A program made the translations under genes and the position numbers. The notes beneath the pieces were generated by a model. That model was given only the letters and a program-made list of their open reading frames with translations. It was not told the origin of the DNA and did no database searches. From assembly GCA_963556145.1 (NCBI GenBank), contig OY744461.1, positions 5,652,891 to 5,716,890 of the forward strand: a stretch of 64,000 nucleotides of DNA, written 5' to 3'. Shown one piece after another: positions 42,684-54,717 of the stretch. The DNA is from Hygrocybe punicea. Taxonomy: Eukaryota; Basidiomycota; Agaricomycetes; Agaricales; Hygrophoraceae. Each line of letters starts with the position of its first letter. The stretch's first letter is position 1.

Positions 42684-43282
42684 ATGCCGTTACCTGCAAA
42701 GCGTCCTGTGGAAATAGATATCAAAGTAATGGAGAAACAAGTCGAAGTCAGGTGTGCACCATATTGGTCATTAAAATTTTCATTTGCATGACACCAATAT
42801 TATTATGTAGGGTGGGCAGCAAATGCATCCATATCCATAATATGTTGATGAACGATAGCTTTGGAGATATCAAAGGTGAGTAGCATGAGTTCCATAATCC
42901 AGAAAGCCACTTACCTTCAAAACAATTGCAGAAAAAACGACTGTCATCGATATGGAAGAATTCCAAAATATGAAATGTGCGTTAGACAATGCACATGGTC
43001 GAATACAGGAGTTGACTACAGAACTGATCCAACACGAAGGTGAGCTAAAACAGGAGGGTTTCATCAATTCCATTGCAGTGCGACATATTCCAGGTGACAA
43101 CTTACTGGAATATCACCTGGCATGCCCCAATCGGCAGCCTGATTGGACTAATTCTTCTCCAGTTCCCAGTGGGTCACTATTTTATTAGGGACAGGCTAAG
43201 AACAGCAAGCTGAAAATTATTTTATGTAGCATCTGAAGTTAATGAGGGCTTGGACTTTGAGGACTCAGATGAGGAGAAGTAA
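42684..43282 (+). CDS. Small coiled-coil protein, 97 residues, four exons
   Basis: Exons 42684-42751, 42811-42875, 42932-43039 and 43230-43282 join in phase with GT-AG borders. The product starts MPLPAKRPVEIDIKVMEKQ and runs through KTTVIDMEEFQNMKCALDNA, HGRIQELTTELIQHE (a probable coiled coil) to an acidic tail, EGLDFEDSDEEK. The consistent phases over four exons make a real gene likely. The function is unknown. Reading past the third exon gives a false tail (KQEGFINSIAV...). Confidence 0.55.
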
Positions 43283-43304
43283 TAAATGACATAGTAATTT
43301 TTTT

Positions 43305-43960
43305 CTAAATATTAACCACTTGGAAGACCATGCTGTGAAGTAAGGCAACCTCCAGCTGCATGAAACGTGCTGATTCCACCAGATTGGAGCACATCTCCAT
43401 CATCTGGTTCTTCAGGGTCTGGAGTGTGGCCCCATACATCTGCTGTGTGAAGCAATGGTCCGAGCCATATTTCACTCTCAAAACAACCCACACCACCTGA
43501 AAATTATGTAAACTGTGAAGGGCATTTCTTTTAATGATGGATGATGGAAAATGAACCCGAACCCAGGAAAATTATTGTCGAAGATCAGCTTGCTCCCAAA
43601 CCAGATTGGGAAGTTGCACTGTAATGAGTATACAGGATGAGTATACGAAGCGAAATCAAATCTGCTTACCCATTTCGGAGGATGCGTAAATAATTGATGG
43701 TTCTTGATGAGACTGACTAAGTAAGCAATACTCCCATACTTACCCGATTCAACTAGGGAGAGAATCTGTGTCACAACTGCATCAAGTATGTCGTTCTGGC
43801 GCCTATTATGCCCATTTTGGACCTAAGTAGAATGTCATTCAACATCTACAAGTTAAGACAAAGCTGTTACTCATGAAGTCGACCAGGTCTGAGTGGGGGC
43901 GCTCAAGTGTACCCAAGTTGATCAATGTCCCATCACTCAGATTCACTATACCTGTTACCA
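43305..43960 (-). CDS. Exons of an unknown gene, convergent with the coiled-coil gene
   Basis: Minus-strand pieces read VNLSDGTLINLGTLERPHSDLVDFM (43860-43945), QNGHNRRQNDILDAVVTQIL (43750-43825), NFPIWFGSKLIFDNNFPGFG (43540-43620), and the last exon VWVVLRVKYGSDHCFTQQMY...VFQVVNI, ending at 43305. GT-AG borders fit most joins, but the phase between the first two is not resolved. It may be one gene with the exons at 44343-44965, which lie upstream on the same strand. No known domain was recognised. Confidence 0.4.
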
Positions 43961-44342
43961 CATCAGAATGTTACACGGTTACTTTTATGTTGTTCATTAC
44001 TTAGCCCTGGTTGCCAGAATGTGCCCAGCTTTGAGCGGCCCATTAATCCCATTGCCCATATTTCTTGTCGCACATGCAATCGGTGCTGTGAGATTGAACA
44101 AAACCAGTCATGTCATGGAATCCCTACGTCATAAAAGTTTTGGGCTGCGAGAATTAAACAATGATAGGGTTTGGCAACAGTCGGCAAAACGTGAGGGGCG
44201 GTTGGAACGAGGGAGGTAGAGGAATATTGAAGTCCCCATATCATTCCTGTTCGGTGTCAGCTCCATTAGAATTGTAGTTATTTTGAACCCACATTTGGAT
44301 CTATAAATTTTTTAATTCGAAATATAAGATGAACTATGGCAC

Positions 44343-44965
44343 TTATGCATCATGGATATTTGAGGATTCTGAGTAGTTACTGTCGATCCCCAATGGTGGG
44401 GGGAGACAACCGAATTGTCCTGGCTGGCACTGGCAGGAATGGCCATTGTTAATCCTGATGGTTGAGCATTGCTTCATGAACCTGTAGGAAGAGTAAGATG
44501 AAATGAGTAAAATCATTATGATAAAAAATGATACTGTACCTGCCGTATCAGAGTCTAGTTGTCCGAGTTGCTCCTGGATGTGTGACTGAAACTGTGCAAG
44601 GGGACTGGTCAGTACAATCATGGATATATAAAAATACACACCGTGGCTGGAGTATAATCGCCCGCTAGTGGTTGCATTGCCCATGAGTCGACATAGGGGT
44701 TGCTGGGATAGCCAATTTGTTCCCCTGAGGGCAACTGCATAAAGAAAGGAGTCAATATTAATATTGGGGATGACAAGATAAAAACCATTGTGTCCATAGG
44801 TTGCGGCATTGCCAGCAATTTTGCTAACATTGTTATTTGTTCATCTCCCTGCAAATACAACAGTTAGCCGGGTTGGAGTAAAGGCAAGCCCAGGCCACTT
44901 ACCAAAGTAAGGCCACTGCCAGTCACTGTGGGCTGCTCAAATGAGTCGGGAGGACATAGATCCAT
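44343..44965 (-). CDS. Unknown protein, five short exons
   Basis: Exon pieces read MDLCPPDSFEQPTVTGSGL, GDEQITMLAKLLAMPQPMDT, LPSGEQIGYPSNPYVDSWAM, FQSHIQEQLGQLDSDTA, and a last exon ending NYSESSNIHDA at 44343. Introns are 50-60 bp with GT-AG borders. The ATG at 44965 is a guess: an AG acceptor lies just upstream (TGCAG/ACCCCAACCCC), so more exons may precede it, beyond the hAT-like insertion E3. Confidence 0.45.
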
Positions 44966-45176
44966 GTTCAGCAAGAAGGGGGTTGGGGTCTGCAGAATTG
45001 AAATATGCCGAAACTGACAACTTAAATGAGGCTAACACGCACACATTCCACGTGTAAGCATAACCTCCTAAAATTTTAGTGCTCTGTTTGCCATTTGTAT
45101 TAACTTCAAGTTCATGTCAGAATTTGTATTGTGATCATGCCAGTAAAACTATGGTGCCTACAGGAGTACAAAATAT

Positions 45177-46605
45177 TAGTGTTGCCGTAGTTCGGTTCCG
45201 AACCTAGCCGAACCCGGTTCAAACCCCGAACCGAACCCTAGGTTCAGTCTAAGTTCAGCCAAGTGCTGAACCGGACCGCGGGTTCAGTTCCGGGTTTCGA
45301 GGCCTGCCGGATTTCCTGAACGGCTCCAAACCGCGTCCAAACCGCGAACGCGGATATTTTTAAGGTATTTATTTCATTTATTTTTCGCATTCCTTTACTT
45401 ACTTTTTCGTGTTAAACGGTATCATGTGACCGTTACAGGTAGCTTTCTTCACCAACACGCAACAACGCAAGGCCAATGAACGCGACACAATGTCGCGTTC
45501 ATGAACACAGGTACGTATTTTACTTTCCTGAACTTTACTAATGTTGCCTGCTACAGGAAGCTCGACCGCGACCGCAGTGTGACCACACCCACGGCCGCGA
45601 GATGACCACCCAACGCCAACCCAATGCCAACGGACGCGCGACAGCTGCAACACCACCACCACCACCACCACCACCACCACCAGCGGCGGCAACAACAACG
45701 GCAACGACAACCACGACGGCCAGCAGCAGCAGCAGCAATGCCGGCAGCAGCAGCAGCAGCAACGGCAACGGCAACGGCAGCGGCAGCAGCAACGGCCACG
45801 ACAGCAGCGGCAGCAGTGGCAGCAGCAACGGCGACGGCAGCAGGAGCAGCGCCGGCAGCGGCAGCAACGACGGCAGCAACGACGGCAGCAACGACGGCAG
45901 CAACGGCGGCAACAGCAGCAGCAGCAGCAGCAACAGCGGCAGCAGCAACGGCGACAGCAGCAGCAGCGGCAGCAGCAACGGCGACAGCAGCAGCAGCGGC
46001 AGCAGCAACGGCGACAGCAGCAGCAGCGGCAGCAGCAACGGCGACAGCAGCAGCAGCGGCAGCAGCAACGGCGACGGCAGCAGGAGCAGCGCCGGCAGCG
46101 GCAGCAACGATGGCAGCAACGACGGCAGCAACGACGGCAGCAGCAGTATCAGCAGCAACGGCGGCAACAGCAGCAACGGCGGCAACAGCAGCAGCAGCAG
46201 CAGCAGCAGCCGTGGCAGCAACACCACCACAACCATACCACCGCCCCGACGAGGACAACGGTTGGCAGCAGCAGCGCCGGCAATGCCACGCAGGGACCAC
46301 AGGACAAGACCCCCCGTCCCTCCACATCCCTTGGGGACACCGGAGGGCTCCCCCGCACCCATCTACCTCGCGAAGTGCAGCGCCGTATCTATTGATACGC
46401 GCCTGCCATTCGCGAGGAGAACGGACGGGGTGAGCCCACCTCGGTCTGGGTTTCAGACCGCGTCTGAACCCAGACCGAACGCAAAGAGACGGTTCGACGC
46501 CGTCTGGGTCCGGGTTTGGCCATGCACCAAACCGGACCCGAAGTTCAGTTCGCGGTTCCGCCAAAAAGGGTCGGAACCGGACCGAACTGAACTTCGGCAA
46601 CACTA
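45177..46605. mobile_element. hAT-like non-autonomous element E3 with a large CAG/CGG repeat
   Basis: E3 is flanked by the exact 8-bp duplication CAAAATAT (45169-45176, 46606-46613). The terminal repeats are TAGTGTTGCCGTAGTTC and, from the right, TAGTGTTGCCGAAGTTC, extending about 20 bases with few mismatches. Both ends carry GGTTCGG/CCGAACC clusters as subterminal repeats. It has no transposase. The middle is a long CAGCGG-type array, then a CTCGCGAA/TTCGCGAG hairpin (46371-46418) that also occurs in E1. Confidence 0.85.
45650..46225. repeat. Trinucleotide-based array (CAG/CGG/AAC), 30-bp higher-order unit
   Basis: The array is nearly pure triplets. In 45930-46080 the 30-base unit GGCAGCAGCAACGGCGACAG plus CAGCAGCAGC repeats about five times. 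All frames on both strands are open and code for Ser/Asn/Gly, Ala/Thr or Leu/Pro strings, so the long frames here are not taken as genes. Confidence 0.9.
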
Positions 46606-46613
46606 CAAAATAT

Positions 46614-47757
46614 GACAAAGACAGGAAAAAATGGTGGCTGGGAGAGCAAGAAAGGATGCTGAAAATGTGAAGCATGTTCAATCACGATGACTGTGAGCTT
46701 GAACACCTGACCTGTGTCACATGGACTTGAATGTCCGAAGCTCTTTTGTTGTGATTGAGACCAATATGGACCAGACTCTGAGGTCACCACCGTAAACCTG
46801 CTTCAATCTCTCAGTCAACTGCAGCAGTAGGCCTGACGATGCTTCGTACCATAGTCAGAACTTCCAGCCAATGCCATGATGTAGATCCCACTATCTTGAT
46901 CCATCTGGGTAGATTGTCTAGAAGTGGACGTGCTTTTGGTCGTGGATTGACATGGGGTGGTCGAGCATGGAAATGTAAGTGATGAAAACTCTGACCAGTG
47001 TGAAACAGGACATCCTGTTGTCTCCAACTTTGTTTCACAAGGTGTATCCTGCTGGAGTATAAGAGCCAGTTACTGATGGCATATAAGTTCCAACTCAGGA
47101 ATCATTGCAACAACTTGGGTAAGATGAAGAAAACAACCCTGGGTTCATCCTAATGGAGCTTTTCTTATCATTCCTCATCACGGAGAGTAAGGGAGACGAT
47201 GCAGTATACATGCTCGAGTCATGTGGCCAAGTCTATGCCCTGATGAACTGGGCTGTCTCTCTGTTTCATGGCAATATGCGTGGGTGCAGTGGTGGGGACC
47301 TGTTGAGTAGGGAACCAATCAGCACCTCGTCGACAGCCTGGGCTGCTAGAGCAGGAGCAAGTAAACACTACAGGGGTATGGCCGAGTGAACACTACAGGA
47401 GGAAGGCAAATGGCGGCATAAACGAGGAGATGCCATGACCATATCAATGACTTTGGGCGTCCATGAGAACGGGACAATGGGCGGTTTGACTCTACAACTG
47501 GTGAGTGTGTACAAGTATGGTGATTAGGTACGTTGATGAACACTACTGGCATAATGTCGGGGTTCACATGCGTGGATGATTCTGGGAAAGCTGTCGTGAA
47601 GTCAGATTGTGAGTTGCAGAACATCGAGAAAGACATACATACAGAATCACCAGCTGTTTTGATTTCCTTAATTTGAATAATTTGAATTGGTTTAGCCATG
47701 GTTAACCTACAGTCATATTAAACTAGTCTGTGTGGTAAGTTATAGTAACTTAACAAA
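46614..47757. other. Unassigned region
   Basis: Only short frames on both strands, with no convincing splice chain or domain. It may hold exons of a decayed gene, but I cannot support any. Confidence 0.4.
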
Positions 47758-47990
47758 TCACTAACAAACATAATCGTTCTTTGAACTCTGAGCTGACAAC
47801 TTTCATATGGTCATGCAACGCCACAAGTTCCCACCGGCTACCCTCCTCCGTTGAATGTATAATGGCATCCATACCAATGTTTTCGCCACAAATGACTACA
47901 ACCTGCTCTCCAACTCCTGTTGGATGTAATAACTTGATATACCCAATAGGTACCTTGAGCTTCGTTTGGGAATGATCCTTCAGCTTGCAG
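47758..47990 (-). CDS. Possible last exon of an unknown gene
   Basis: The minus strand reads DICKLKDHSQTKLKVPIGYI, KLLHPTGVGEQVVVICGENI, then MDAIIHSTEEGSRWELVALH and DHMKVVSSEFKER before a stop. The composition is that of a folded protein, unlike the surrounding noise. No upstream exon was found with confidence, and the next 240 bases up to D2 hold nothing I recognise. Confidence 0.35.
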
Positions 47991-48230
47991 ATATCCTCTT
48001 ATGATCCCCAGTCAAGTGTGGTGTTGCCAAGGACTCCCATCTGATGTTCATATCAACCGAAATGCCAACCCGAGAGGCTGGTTGACCCTGAGATTATTAT
48101 TGTTAGCCTTCTTTCATGAAGCTTTGGGTCCAAAAGCCAATCTTCAGGGAGCCCTACGAAAGGGTGAGTTAATGAAGTTCAACATACTGTCAAATAATCC
48201 TACCAATGGGGATGTCTGCAATGTTTGTAT

Positions 48231-48993
48231 GTTTGTGGAGGTAGGGTCTCAGGGATAAGGTTCGAGCGGTATAGAGGTTGTGAAGTTTGTTACGTCTGGT
48301 ACAACTGCTAGGAGAAATACAAGAGGTCAAAGTTAAGGTAGACTACATGTAGACCATTCCTCCCCCCCACAGTACCAGTGATGCGTCGTAAGGGCGACTC
48401 GCTCCGTCGTGTTGGTGGGTCTACGTCTCCCCCAGCATCAAAGTGATTTGTGATCATGCCGGGCTGGCATGCGGATTCATCGCTAGATCCGTAAGTGTCT
48501 GGGTACGCGTCACCACGGCTGTCTAGTTCTTCGTGTGGGGATTCGTTGCCGTGTGATGTGTCGTTACTGCGGATCGTAGGGGGTCGGAATGCCTCGAACG
48601 TTGATAGGGGGATCTTGGGATTGGCGGTGATGGAGATTCGTTGTACTCCTCGGCATATCGTTACGAGGATGAACGCGTACACGATGATGATGGCAATGAT
48701 AGTGGCGATAACTGATTGGGTCATGATTGGAGGGAGTTTGAGCATGGGTGGTGAAAGTGAGGTGTCTTATTGTTCCGGTGTGAATGATGGGAGTGGTCTG
48801 TGGTGTCCTGTGAGAGTCGGCGGTTTCAACCTCTGGTCACGTGTCATTCTCACGGGTTCGTTGATGAAGTGGTAGAGGTTCCTTCCTGATTGGGAATGGG
48901 TCTCCATTCAGTATAAAGTGTGATTGGATCCTTCGTCTCGTCTCTCATCAATGCGATGTTTCCCCACTCGTGCCATCGTCTCGTATTCTTCAA
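48231..48993 (-). repeat. Repeat D2, inverted second copy of D1
   Basis: D2 matches D1 (29806-30581) from the GAAGAATACGAG block to CCCTACCTCCACAAAC. It lacks about 20 bases including the TATA box. No gag follows, so it may be a solo LTR or a different kind of dispersed repeat. It supplies the uninterrupted version of the site where the H2 3' end sits in D1 (TGTT|TGAAG). Confidence 0.7.
48308..48724 (-). CDS. Small single-pass membrane protein frame inside D2
   Basis: MTQSVIATIIAIIIVYAFIL is a membrane helix followed by TICRGVQRIS and a polar tail, the counterpart of the D1 frame at 30073. It runs on past the D1 stop because of local differences. Two independent copies with the same frame raise the chance that it once coded for a protein. 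Confidence 0.4.
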   Translation of the reverse strand: MTQSVIATIIAIIIVYAFILVTICRGVQRISITANPKIPLSTFEAFRPPTIRSNDTSHGNESPHEELDSRGDAYPDTYGSSDESACQPGMITNHFDAGGDVDPPTRRSESPLRRITGTVGGRNGLHVVYLNFDLLYFS

Positions 48994-49560
48994 ACATTCT
49001 GCCCTCTTTAACCCATCCCACCCTGTCGCGGTTAATTGTATTACGCACGACTTCGCCTGCCATCTCTCCGACTCTGATCGGGACTTGTATTGGGCTACTG
49101 GTCGTTGTTTCGCTTGCAGGAAGGCCAAACATCGCACGGAGTGTTGCCACCTTGTTGCACACAACAAGAGGCTTCTGTGCGAGCTTCTGGCCGACCCATT
49201 CGGTAAGTTCTGTCTTTCTTTGGATGTTTGAGTATCGTTCTGATAGTGTCTATGATAGCGTTGGATGATGCGTTCCCGCCCTCAGACTCCCTGTCCGAGG
49301 ACTCGATGCCGTCGCTCGCAATGAAGGTTTCCTGGGGGTCCGACTCCGACTCCAACTTCTGGCCCAGGGACGTCTATGTGGACACCGGGGTGCCCTTCGG
49401 GCTGCGTGAGTTCCAGCCTCGTCTTCCCTTCAGTCTTGCTGATACGTTTAGGCGTAATTGCCGTGCAGCGATTGAATGGGCGCTGGAAGACCAGGTTCGT
49501 CAGCTCGTTGAAGAGGCCGTCCTCGGGGAGGTGATTAAGGAGGAGTATCTCGATGAGTAG
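48920..49560 (+). CDS. Zinc-knuckle protein, two exons, antisense to the edge of D2
   Basis: Exon one ends LLADPFG at 49202; the intron 49203-49258 (GTAAGT...ATAG) joins in phase to ALDDAFPPSDSLSEDS and runs to LGEVIKEEYLDE, stop at 49560. The core CFACRKAKHRTECC fits CX2CX4HX4C, the knuckle of retroviral gag and RNA-binding proteins. The C-terminal half has an amphipathic helical part (CRAAIEWALEDQVRQLVEEA). The first ATG used (48920) is uncertain and lies inside D2 sequence. It may be a gag-like or domesticated gene. Confidence 0.5.
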
Positions 49561-50402
49561 ATGCTTCTTTAGTCGTGATAGTCGTACTCCCTTCCTGGGA
49601 GTTGTAGTTGTAGTTCGGTCTGGTCTTGCCCCTTTAAGGGGTTTGAAAATGTAAAAGCCTTCCCCCACTCCGCAGGGTGTGTGAGTCATAAGGGTTTGTT
49701 TGGCGATCTGTCGAAGATCGTCATGAAAATAAGTGGTATCTGAGGAAAAATGCATGGGGGTGAAGTATTTTCATGACAGCCCTATCCTCACCATGCATTG
49801 CCACCCCCACTCCATGTACCCTTCTCCACCCCCCATCAATGATGGGCCATCATCCATCCCAGCCCTCACTCACCCTCCAGCGCCCTTCGTCACCAATTTC
49901 AGACCCCATCCAGCACCTCTGCGAAGGTGAGTACCTACCCATTTGCCAGAGGCACCCCATGTATCCTTATTTTTTTTCTTTTCTTTCTCTTTTATTTCAT
50001 GTATTTCATGTAGATCAATCTATATACAGTATTTATAACAATATATCTATGATATGTAGAAAATTCCACAAGAAAAGGCAGCAGGATCATGAATAGTCAT
50101 GCTCAATGTTGACAACAATGAGCGCAAATGCCTGTGAGTGATGGGCAGGGCCAAGGCAACAGTGACAGGAAGCCCAAGCCCATTAGCACCCTTGTTCCTG
50201 TCATCACATGTGCTTCCAGAGCCAATGTTACTATATTTAGAATATTATCTATTCTATGCTACATGTTTGGAGGTATTGGGGCATGGTTTATTGCTGGTGT
50301 CAGGAAAAGAGCAGACTCCAGCCAAATAATAGCTGTTGAGCATGTGTCTCAACAGCTATACTTAGGCTTCGGTGAAGGGACAGTTGGATAGTGTCCCCTA
50401 CC
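49561..50402. other. Unassigned region between the zinc-knuckle gene and CDC20
   Basis: Contains a pyrimidine-rich stretch (49780-49930) and a frame at 50128-50391 with one hydrophobic segment (FRILSILCYMFGGIGAWFIA). I have no support for either as a gene. Confidence 0.35.
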
Positions 50403-52196
50403 TTACCTAATACTCAAGATTCCTGAAGTTGTGGAATTCTTTCTGATTTCCTTGCCCTCCTTCCGCTTCTTCGCATCCCCAATGCCATCCCATATCCTCC
50501 AAAACTTGAGATTCTCATCACCAGCACCAGTGCAGACAACGTCCCCTGCAGGTGCGACAGCACTGAAAAGAACCCTGCAGTCATGGGCGTCTCGGATTTC
50601 AGCGACACGTTCGAGACTGGGGTACGTGTGTACCATGATGGAGTTAGTCGGGTAGCCGTGCGTGCTAAGCAACTCTTTCTTATGAGGTGCCCACTGAATA
50701 GAAGTGACCTGCGAGGGTGTGCGTAGTGAATGTAATCTCGAGCCTGTCATGCTATTCCAGATATTGATTGTGGCATCATTCGTCCCGCCGCCGCTTGCGA
50801 GGAGGGAAGGCTGCCAAGGGCACCACGCAATAGCCTAAAGGCACATCAGCGTAGCACGACGGCAAGGACGCGCAAGATCTCTCACCTTTACGGCAGCAGT
50901 ATGATTCCTCTTGGTCCACTTTGCGCTCCCGCGGACGCCAGGGCCAACGTCGCCAAGCCGCCCATCCCAGATGTTGACTACATTGTCGTTGCCCCCGCTG
51001 GCGAGAAGCTCCCCGTCCTTGCGCCACTCGAGTCCGCATACCTCTCCGCTATGACCGAGGAGCTCAAGGACCTTATGGCGCGGGACACGCACATCATGGT
51101 GCCAGATGCTGCCGTCGCCGCAGCCTGAGCTGAGTATGTGCGTATGCCACGAGAGGGCGGCAATTTGACCCTGGTGTCCCCCCATGGTGCGCAATTTCTG
51201 GCCGGTCTCAACGTCCCAGAGCTCAACGTCGCCGATGCCGATGCCGACACCGAGAAACATGCCGTCGTTGGAGAAGTCGACGGAAGAGACGTATGAGCCA
51301 TCGGGCGCATCGCCAATATGGACGACGGTGCCAGTGTCTGCACGCCAGATGTATGTGCTCATCTCGAGAGCGACAGCGACGACGTTCAGACATGACCAGC
51401 TGATGAGGTTGAGGTAGAAATCGTCGACCATTCCGGGTGCATCGAGGACGCGCTCTGGTTGGGTGGCGAAACGCCTGTTCTTGTTTGTTGCGGCACCGGC
51501 CGAATTGGGGAGGGTGTCAGGGCGGGCATATAAAGGACGGGCAAATTCACGCTGTTGATTAAGTGTAGTATCGGAAGATGCAGAAGGCGGTTGCTCATGA
51601 TAGCCAAGAATGCGACTGTTGAGGTTCACCCCCGCAGCCAAGGCGAGGCGGGCAGTATGACCCGGGGACGCGGACAAGGTGTTAAGACGCATCTGCTCCA
51701 GGGTGGCCACGACGTCCGTGTCTTCTCGACTTGTGATGAACCGATCGCGTGGATCACGGTTCTAAGATGTGCAAGTTAGCGAGCATTGATGAAGAGCGGA
51801 TGGAGACATTACGGCTGCAGGGGTAGAACGGGAACGCTTGGTCTCTGATTTTGGAGGAACATAATCGCGTGTGATGACATCCAGTCTGCATTCAACGCCT
51901 CCCTTGCGGACAACGCCACCACCAGCCTGGCGCTGCAAGGAATCTGAAACGACGATAGCGCCACAAGCGACGCGCTTTACTGGTGAAGAAGGACGTGACC
52001 GGGAGTGTGTTGGGGCGATGAAGGGGTTGGTGGTGTCAAAAGGAGCGGTAGACTTGGAGGACTTTGAGCTCGGACGTGATGAAGGAGGGTTCAAGTTCGA
52101 AATGGAAACGGCGTTGAGGGCGGTGAGGAGGGATGGGGTCAACGGTGTTTTTGCCTCTGAACGAGAGCGATGACGAGAAGGGGTCTTTGGCAACAT
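50403..52196 (-). CDS. CDC20: CDC20-type activator of the anaphase-promoting complex
   Basis: Exons 51813-52196, 50886-51761 and 50403-50834 join in phase 0 with GT-AG introns of 51 bases each, giving 563 residues. The N-terminal 128 residues are Ser/Pro-rich. Then comes the C-box DRFITSR (134-140), which docks on the APC/C. A WD40 propeller follows: VLDAPGMVDDFYLNLISWS, SGCGDGSIWHHDVR, GHSGEVCGLEWRKDGELLAS, and NHTAAVK joined to AIAWCPWQPSLLASGGGTND. The protein ends SGILSIR, with the Ile-Arg tail that binds APC3. WCPWQ favours Cdc20 over Cdh1. It would recruit mitotic substrates such as securin and cyclin B in the nucleus. No frame damage is visible. It is the only clear host housekeeping gene here. 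HINE2 starts about 250 bases upstream of its ATG. Confidence 0.93.
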
Positions 52197-52803
52197 TTTT
52201 CAAGTTTGAAGGCGAACGTGAACGTGAACGTTGAACGTTGAACTGTCCGTCACTGAAGTTCCTTGGGACGTGAAATGACACGTGACTAGGCATTGGCAAC
52301 TCGCTCAGCTTGCACACTGGAAAATAAACAATTTCAGTTGTACTGCAACTAGCCCGAAATTAATAATTTCGAGACCATGATTAGGCTAGCCGAAAACTGT
52401 CCAAAATGATTAATCCCGGCACCCCTGAAAACAACAGTGAAAATTACAAGTTCTTTTAATTTATTAAAAGACTCATTCTTTATCAGACCTGGTTCAGTGA
52501 TGGTTTGTAATTAATTAATTGATTGATTACAATCAATTAATAAATAAAGTTGATTGCCTATAGAGAAAATTTTTTGGGGCCAGAGATATGATCCTACTTC
52601 TGATACCACCATGTTTGAACAAGCGTACATAAGCATCCAAATATGGGTTGCCTCAAAAAAAATCAAATTACCTTCCAATTATATTCAAAATATTCATACT
52701 GGCTTCAATTCTTATCAGAATCCGGTGAAAATTGAACTGTGAACTAATCTGACCATTTTGGGCAAGGTGTGACAGTCACATGTGACCAATCTAACCATAT
52801 AAG

Positions 52804-54717
52804 TGTCCAGTGGCTGTACAGTGAAATCACCATGAAAACGCCACAGCTAATAACTCTTTGTACAGTTCAAATTTCAGCTAGCATTGTGAAGAGAACTTGT
52901 AGATATAAGTGATGTATGAAAATTGTTCGGAACTGAATTTTTTTAAACCCTCCCAACTTTTCACTATGAGGCATTTTGTGAGGGCTCCACTTTTCATTAG
53001 AATTGCATTTTCAAGTGGATTTGTTGAGTAAAAAATACCAGAATATTTTGTGTGAGGCTAGACATGCTTTAAACTGTATCCATAATTTTTTTGTAAATTT
53101 TGACTGTGTATTGCTTGCAATACATTGATTTTACAATAATGTGTTTTTGTGTTGCAGACTGTGTATTTGGCACTTTCCCCAGATACACAAGACTAAGGAC
53201 ACTAAAAAAAAATTTGTTCCGATGTCATGACCCCAAGTGTTTTTGGGTGTAATGTCATGGGTTTACCATCGGACCACAGACTTAGATATTTAAGTGCAAC
53301 ACTATGGATACACACCTACACTCATTAGTACCCATTCTATGCCTTTCCACATTACACATGCTAGTGAACAGGCACAGATAGCATTTATGCTTACCTTTAT
53401 ATTATTTATTATGGCTTCACTAGCAATGCCCAGACCTAGCCGTTTATGTATGGTGCACAGAGGCACATCCCACACTCATTAGTATTTATTATATATTTCT
53501 CTGTATTGCGCATGCAAGGAGACAAGCCCAACTAGCATTCTTACCTATATTAGCAGTAATGGATTGATTACAAATCTTGTTTACTTGTATTGATCAAAAG
53601 CGGCTCAGCTAGATAATGGGAAATGATTAGCTAAGATGTGAACAAGAGGATGATAAGATAATGATAAGATAGGATACATCAGAGAGTGATTGTGATATTC
53701 TGCTTACATAAAGACAATGGTCTATTGTTCTGAGCAGTCTATTGTTCTAAACAGTCCAAATGGAGATAGAGCCCATTGTTCACAGCCTCTTTGATGCCAT
53801 CCATTGTTCTCATGACTCAGTCCTATTGTTCTCACTTTCCCATTGTTCTCAGTCCCCCATTGTTCTCCAACAGTATAAATAGGGCCCCTAGTTCACTCTC
53901 ATTCTATCATTCTCTGAGTTCCCCTTGTCATCAAGGAGAATTCACCCAGTTCACTCAGTCCAATTGCAAGCACTAGCTACTACAACGAGTAACTACTAGT
54001 ACTAAGAGAATGGGGGATCACACTGTGTGAACCCAACTAAGAGTGACTACTGAGTGGTGAGGGGGGAAATCCTACTGACTACAATTCATTAGTCAGCATT
54101 AGTCAGCTAGATACACTTCTAAGGTTAAGGTTTCATCCTAAACAAAAAAGAGTATTCAAAAGGTATTAAAGATATCCCTGAACTAGTAGCCAATGTGCGT
54201 TTGAAGCTTCGGATTTAAGTCAGATATTATAATACCCAGAGATACTCTTGATTGAATAGGCCCTATAGCCAAAACTGTCCATATTCAACTGGTGAATATT
54301 GTTATCAGTATTCATTAGTTCATATTTTTATATTCCAGTAGTGAATATTAGTATTTTCAGTACATCACACATCCAATTGCTATTCACACCTACTCAAAGT
54401 CTCAATTCTTAATTGAAGAGACCTCACTATTACATTCTATTGATTCATATAGTATATATACCCACAAACCCCTTCCTGATAGGTTATTTAGATATTAAAA
54501 ACCCACGAACAACAAGAAGATACCTGAACAAAGTCAACTCTGGTAATTCTTGGTGAAACAAACATTCACATAACACCGAACAATTTTTGCATCTTGTTTT
54601 TATCTACCAGTTCTTCTCTTACTTCAAACCGAAATCTGAGCTTGCTGAAGAGTTATAAGCTTTTCTATCCAGAGGTCACATGCTGGACACTTTTGGTAGT
54701 GGCATTGCCGGTCCCCA
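52804..54717 (+). mobile_element. LTR-like insertion inside HINE2
   Basis: It starts TGTCCAG; its inverted counterpart CTGGACA is at 54683-54689. A TATA box (53874-53880) follows about seven repeats of CCATTGTTCT, as in an LTR promoter. After CTGGACA comes TTTTGGTAGTGGCATTGCC, which resembles a primer-binding site starting with TGG. ATATAAG flanks both sides (52797-52803, 54718-54724). The best reading is an LTR of about 1.9 kb plus a stub of the internal region. The flank after the stub, rather than after the LTR, is odd for a solo LTR. Confidence 0.6.

Noticed and set aside
45551..46681. Frames of 270-376 residues rich in Ser/Asn/Gly, Ala or Leu/Pro
   Set aside because: A triplet array keeps all six frames open; the composition follows the repeat, and the array lies inside a hAT-like element.
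50901..51128. Plus-strand frames opposite CDC20 (also 51871-52173)
   Set aside because: CDC20 on the other strand has clear domains and splice sites; these are shadows.
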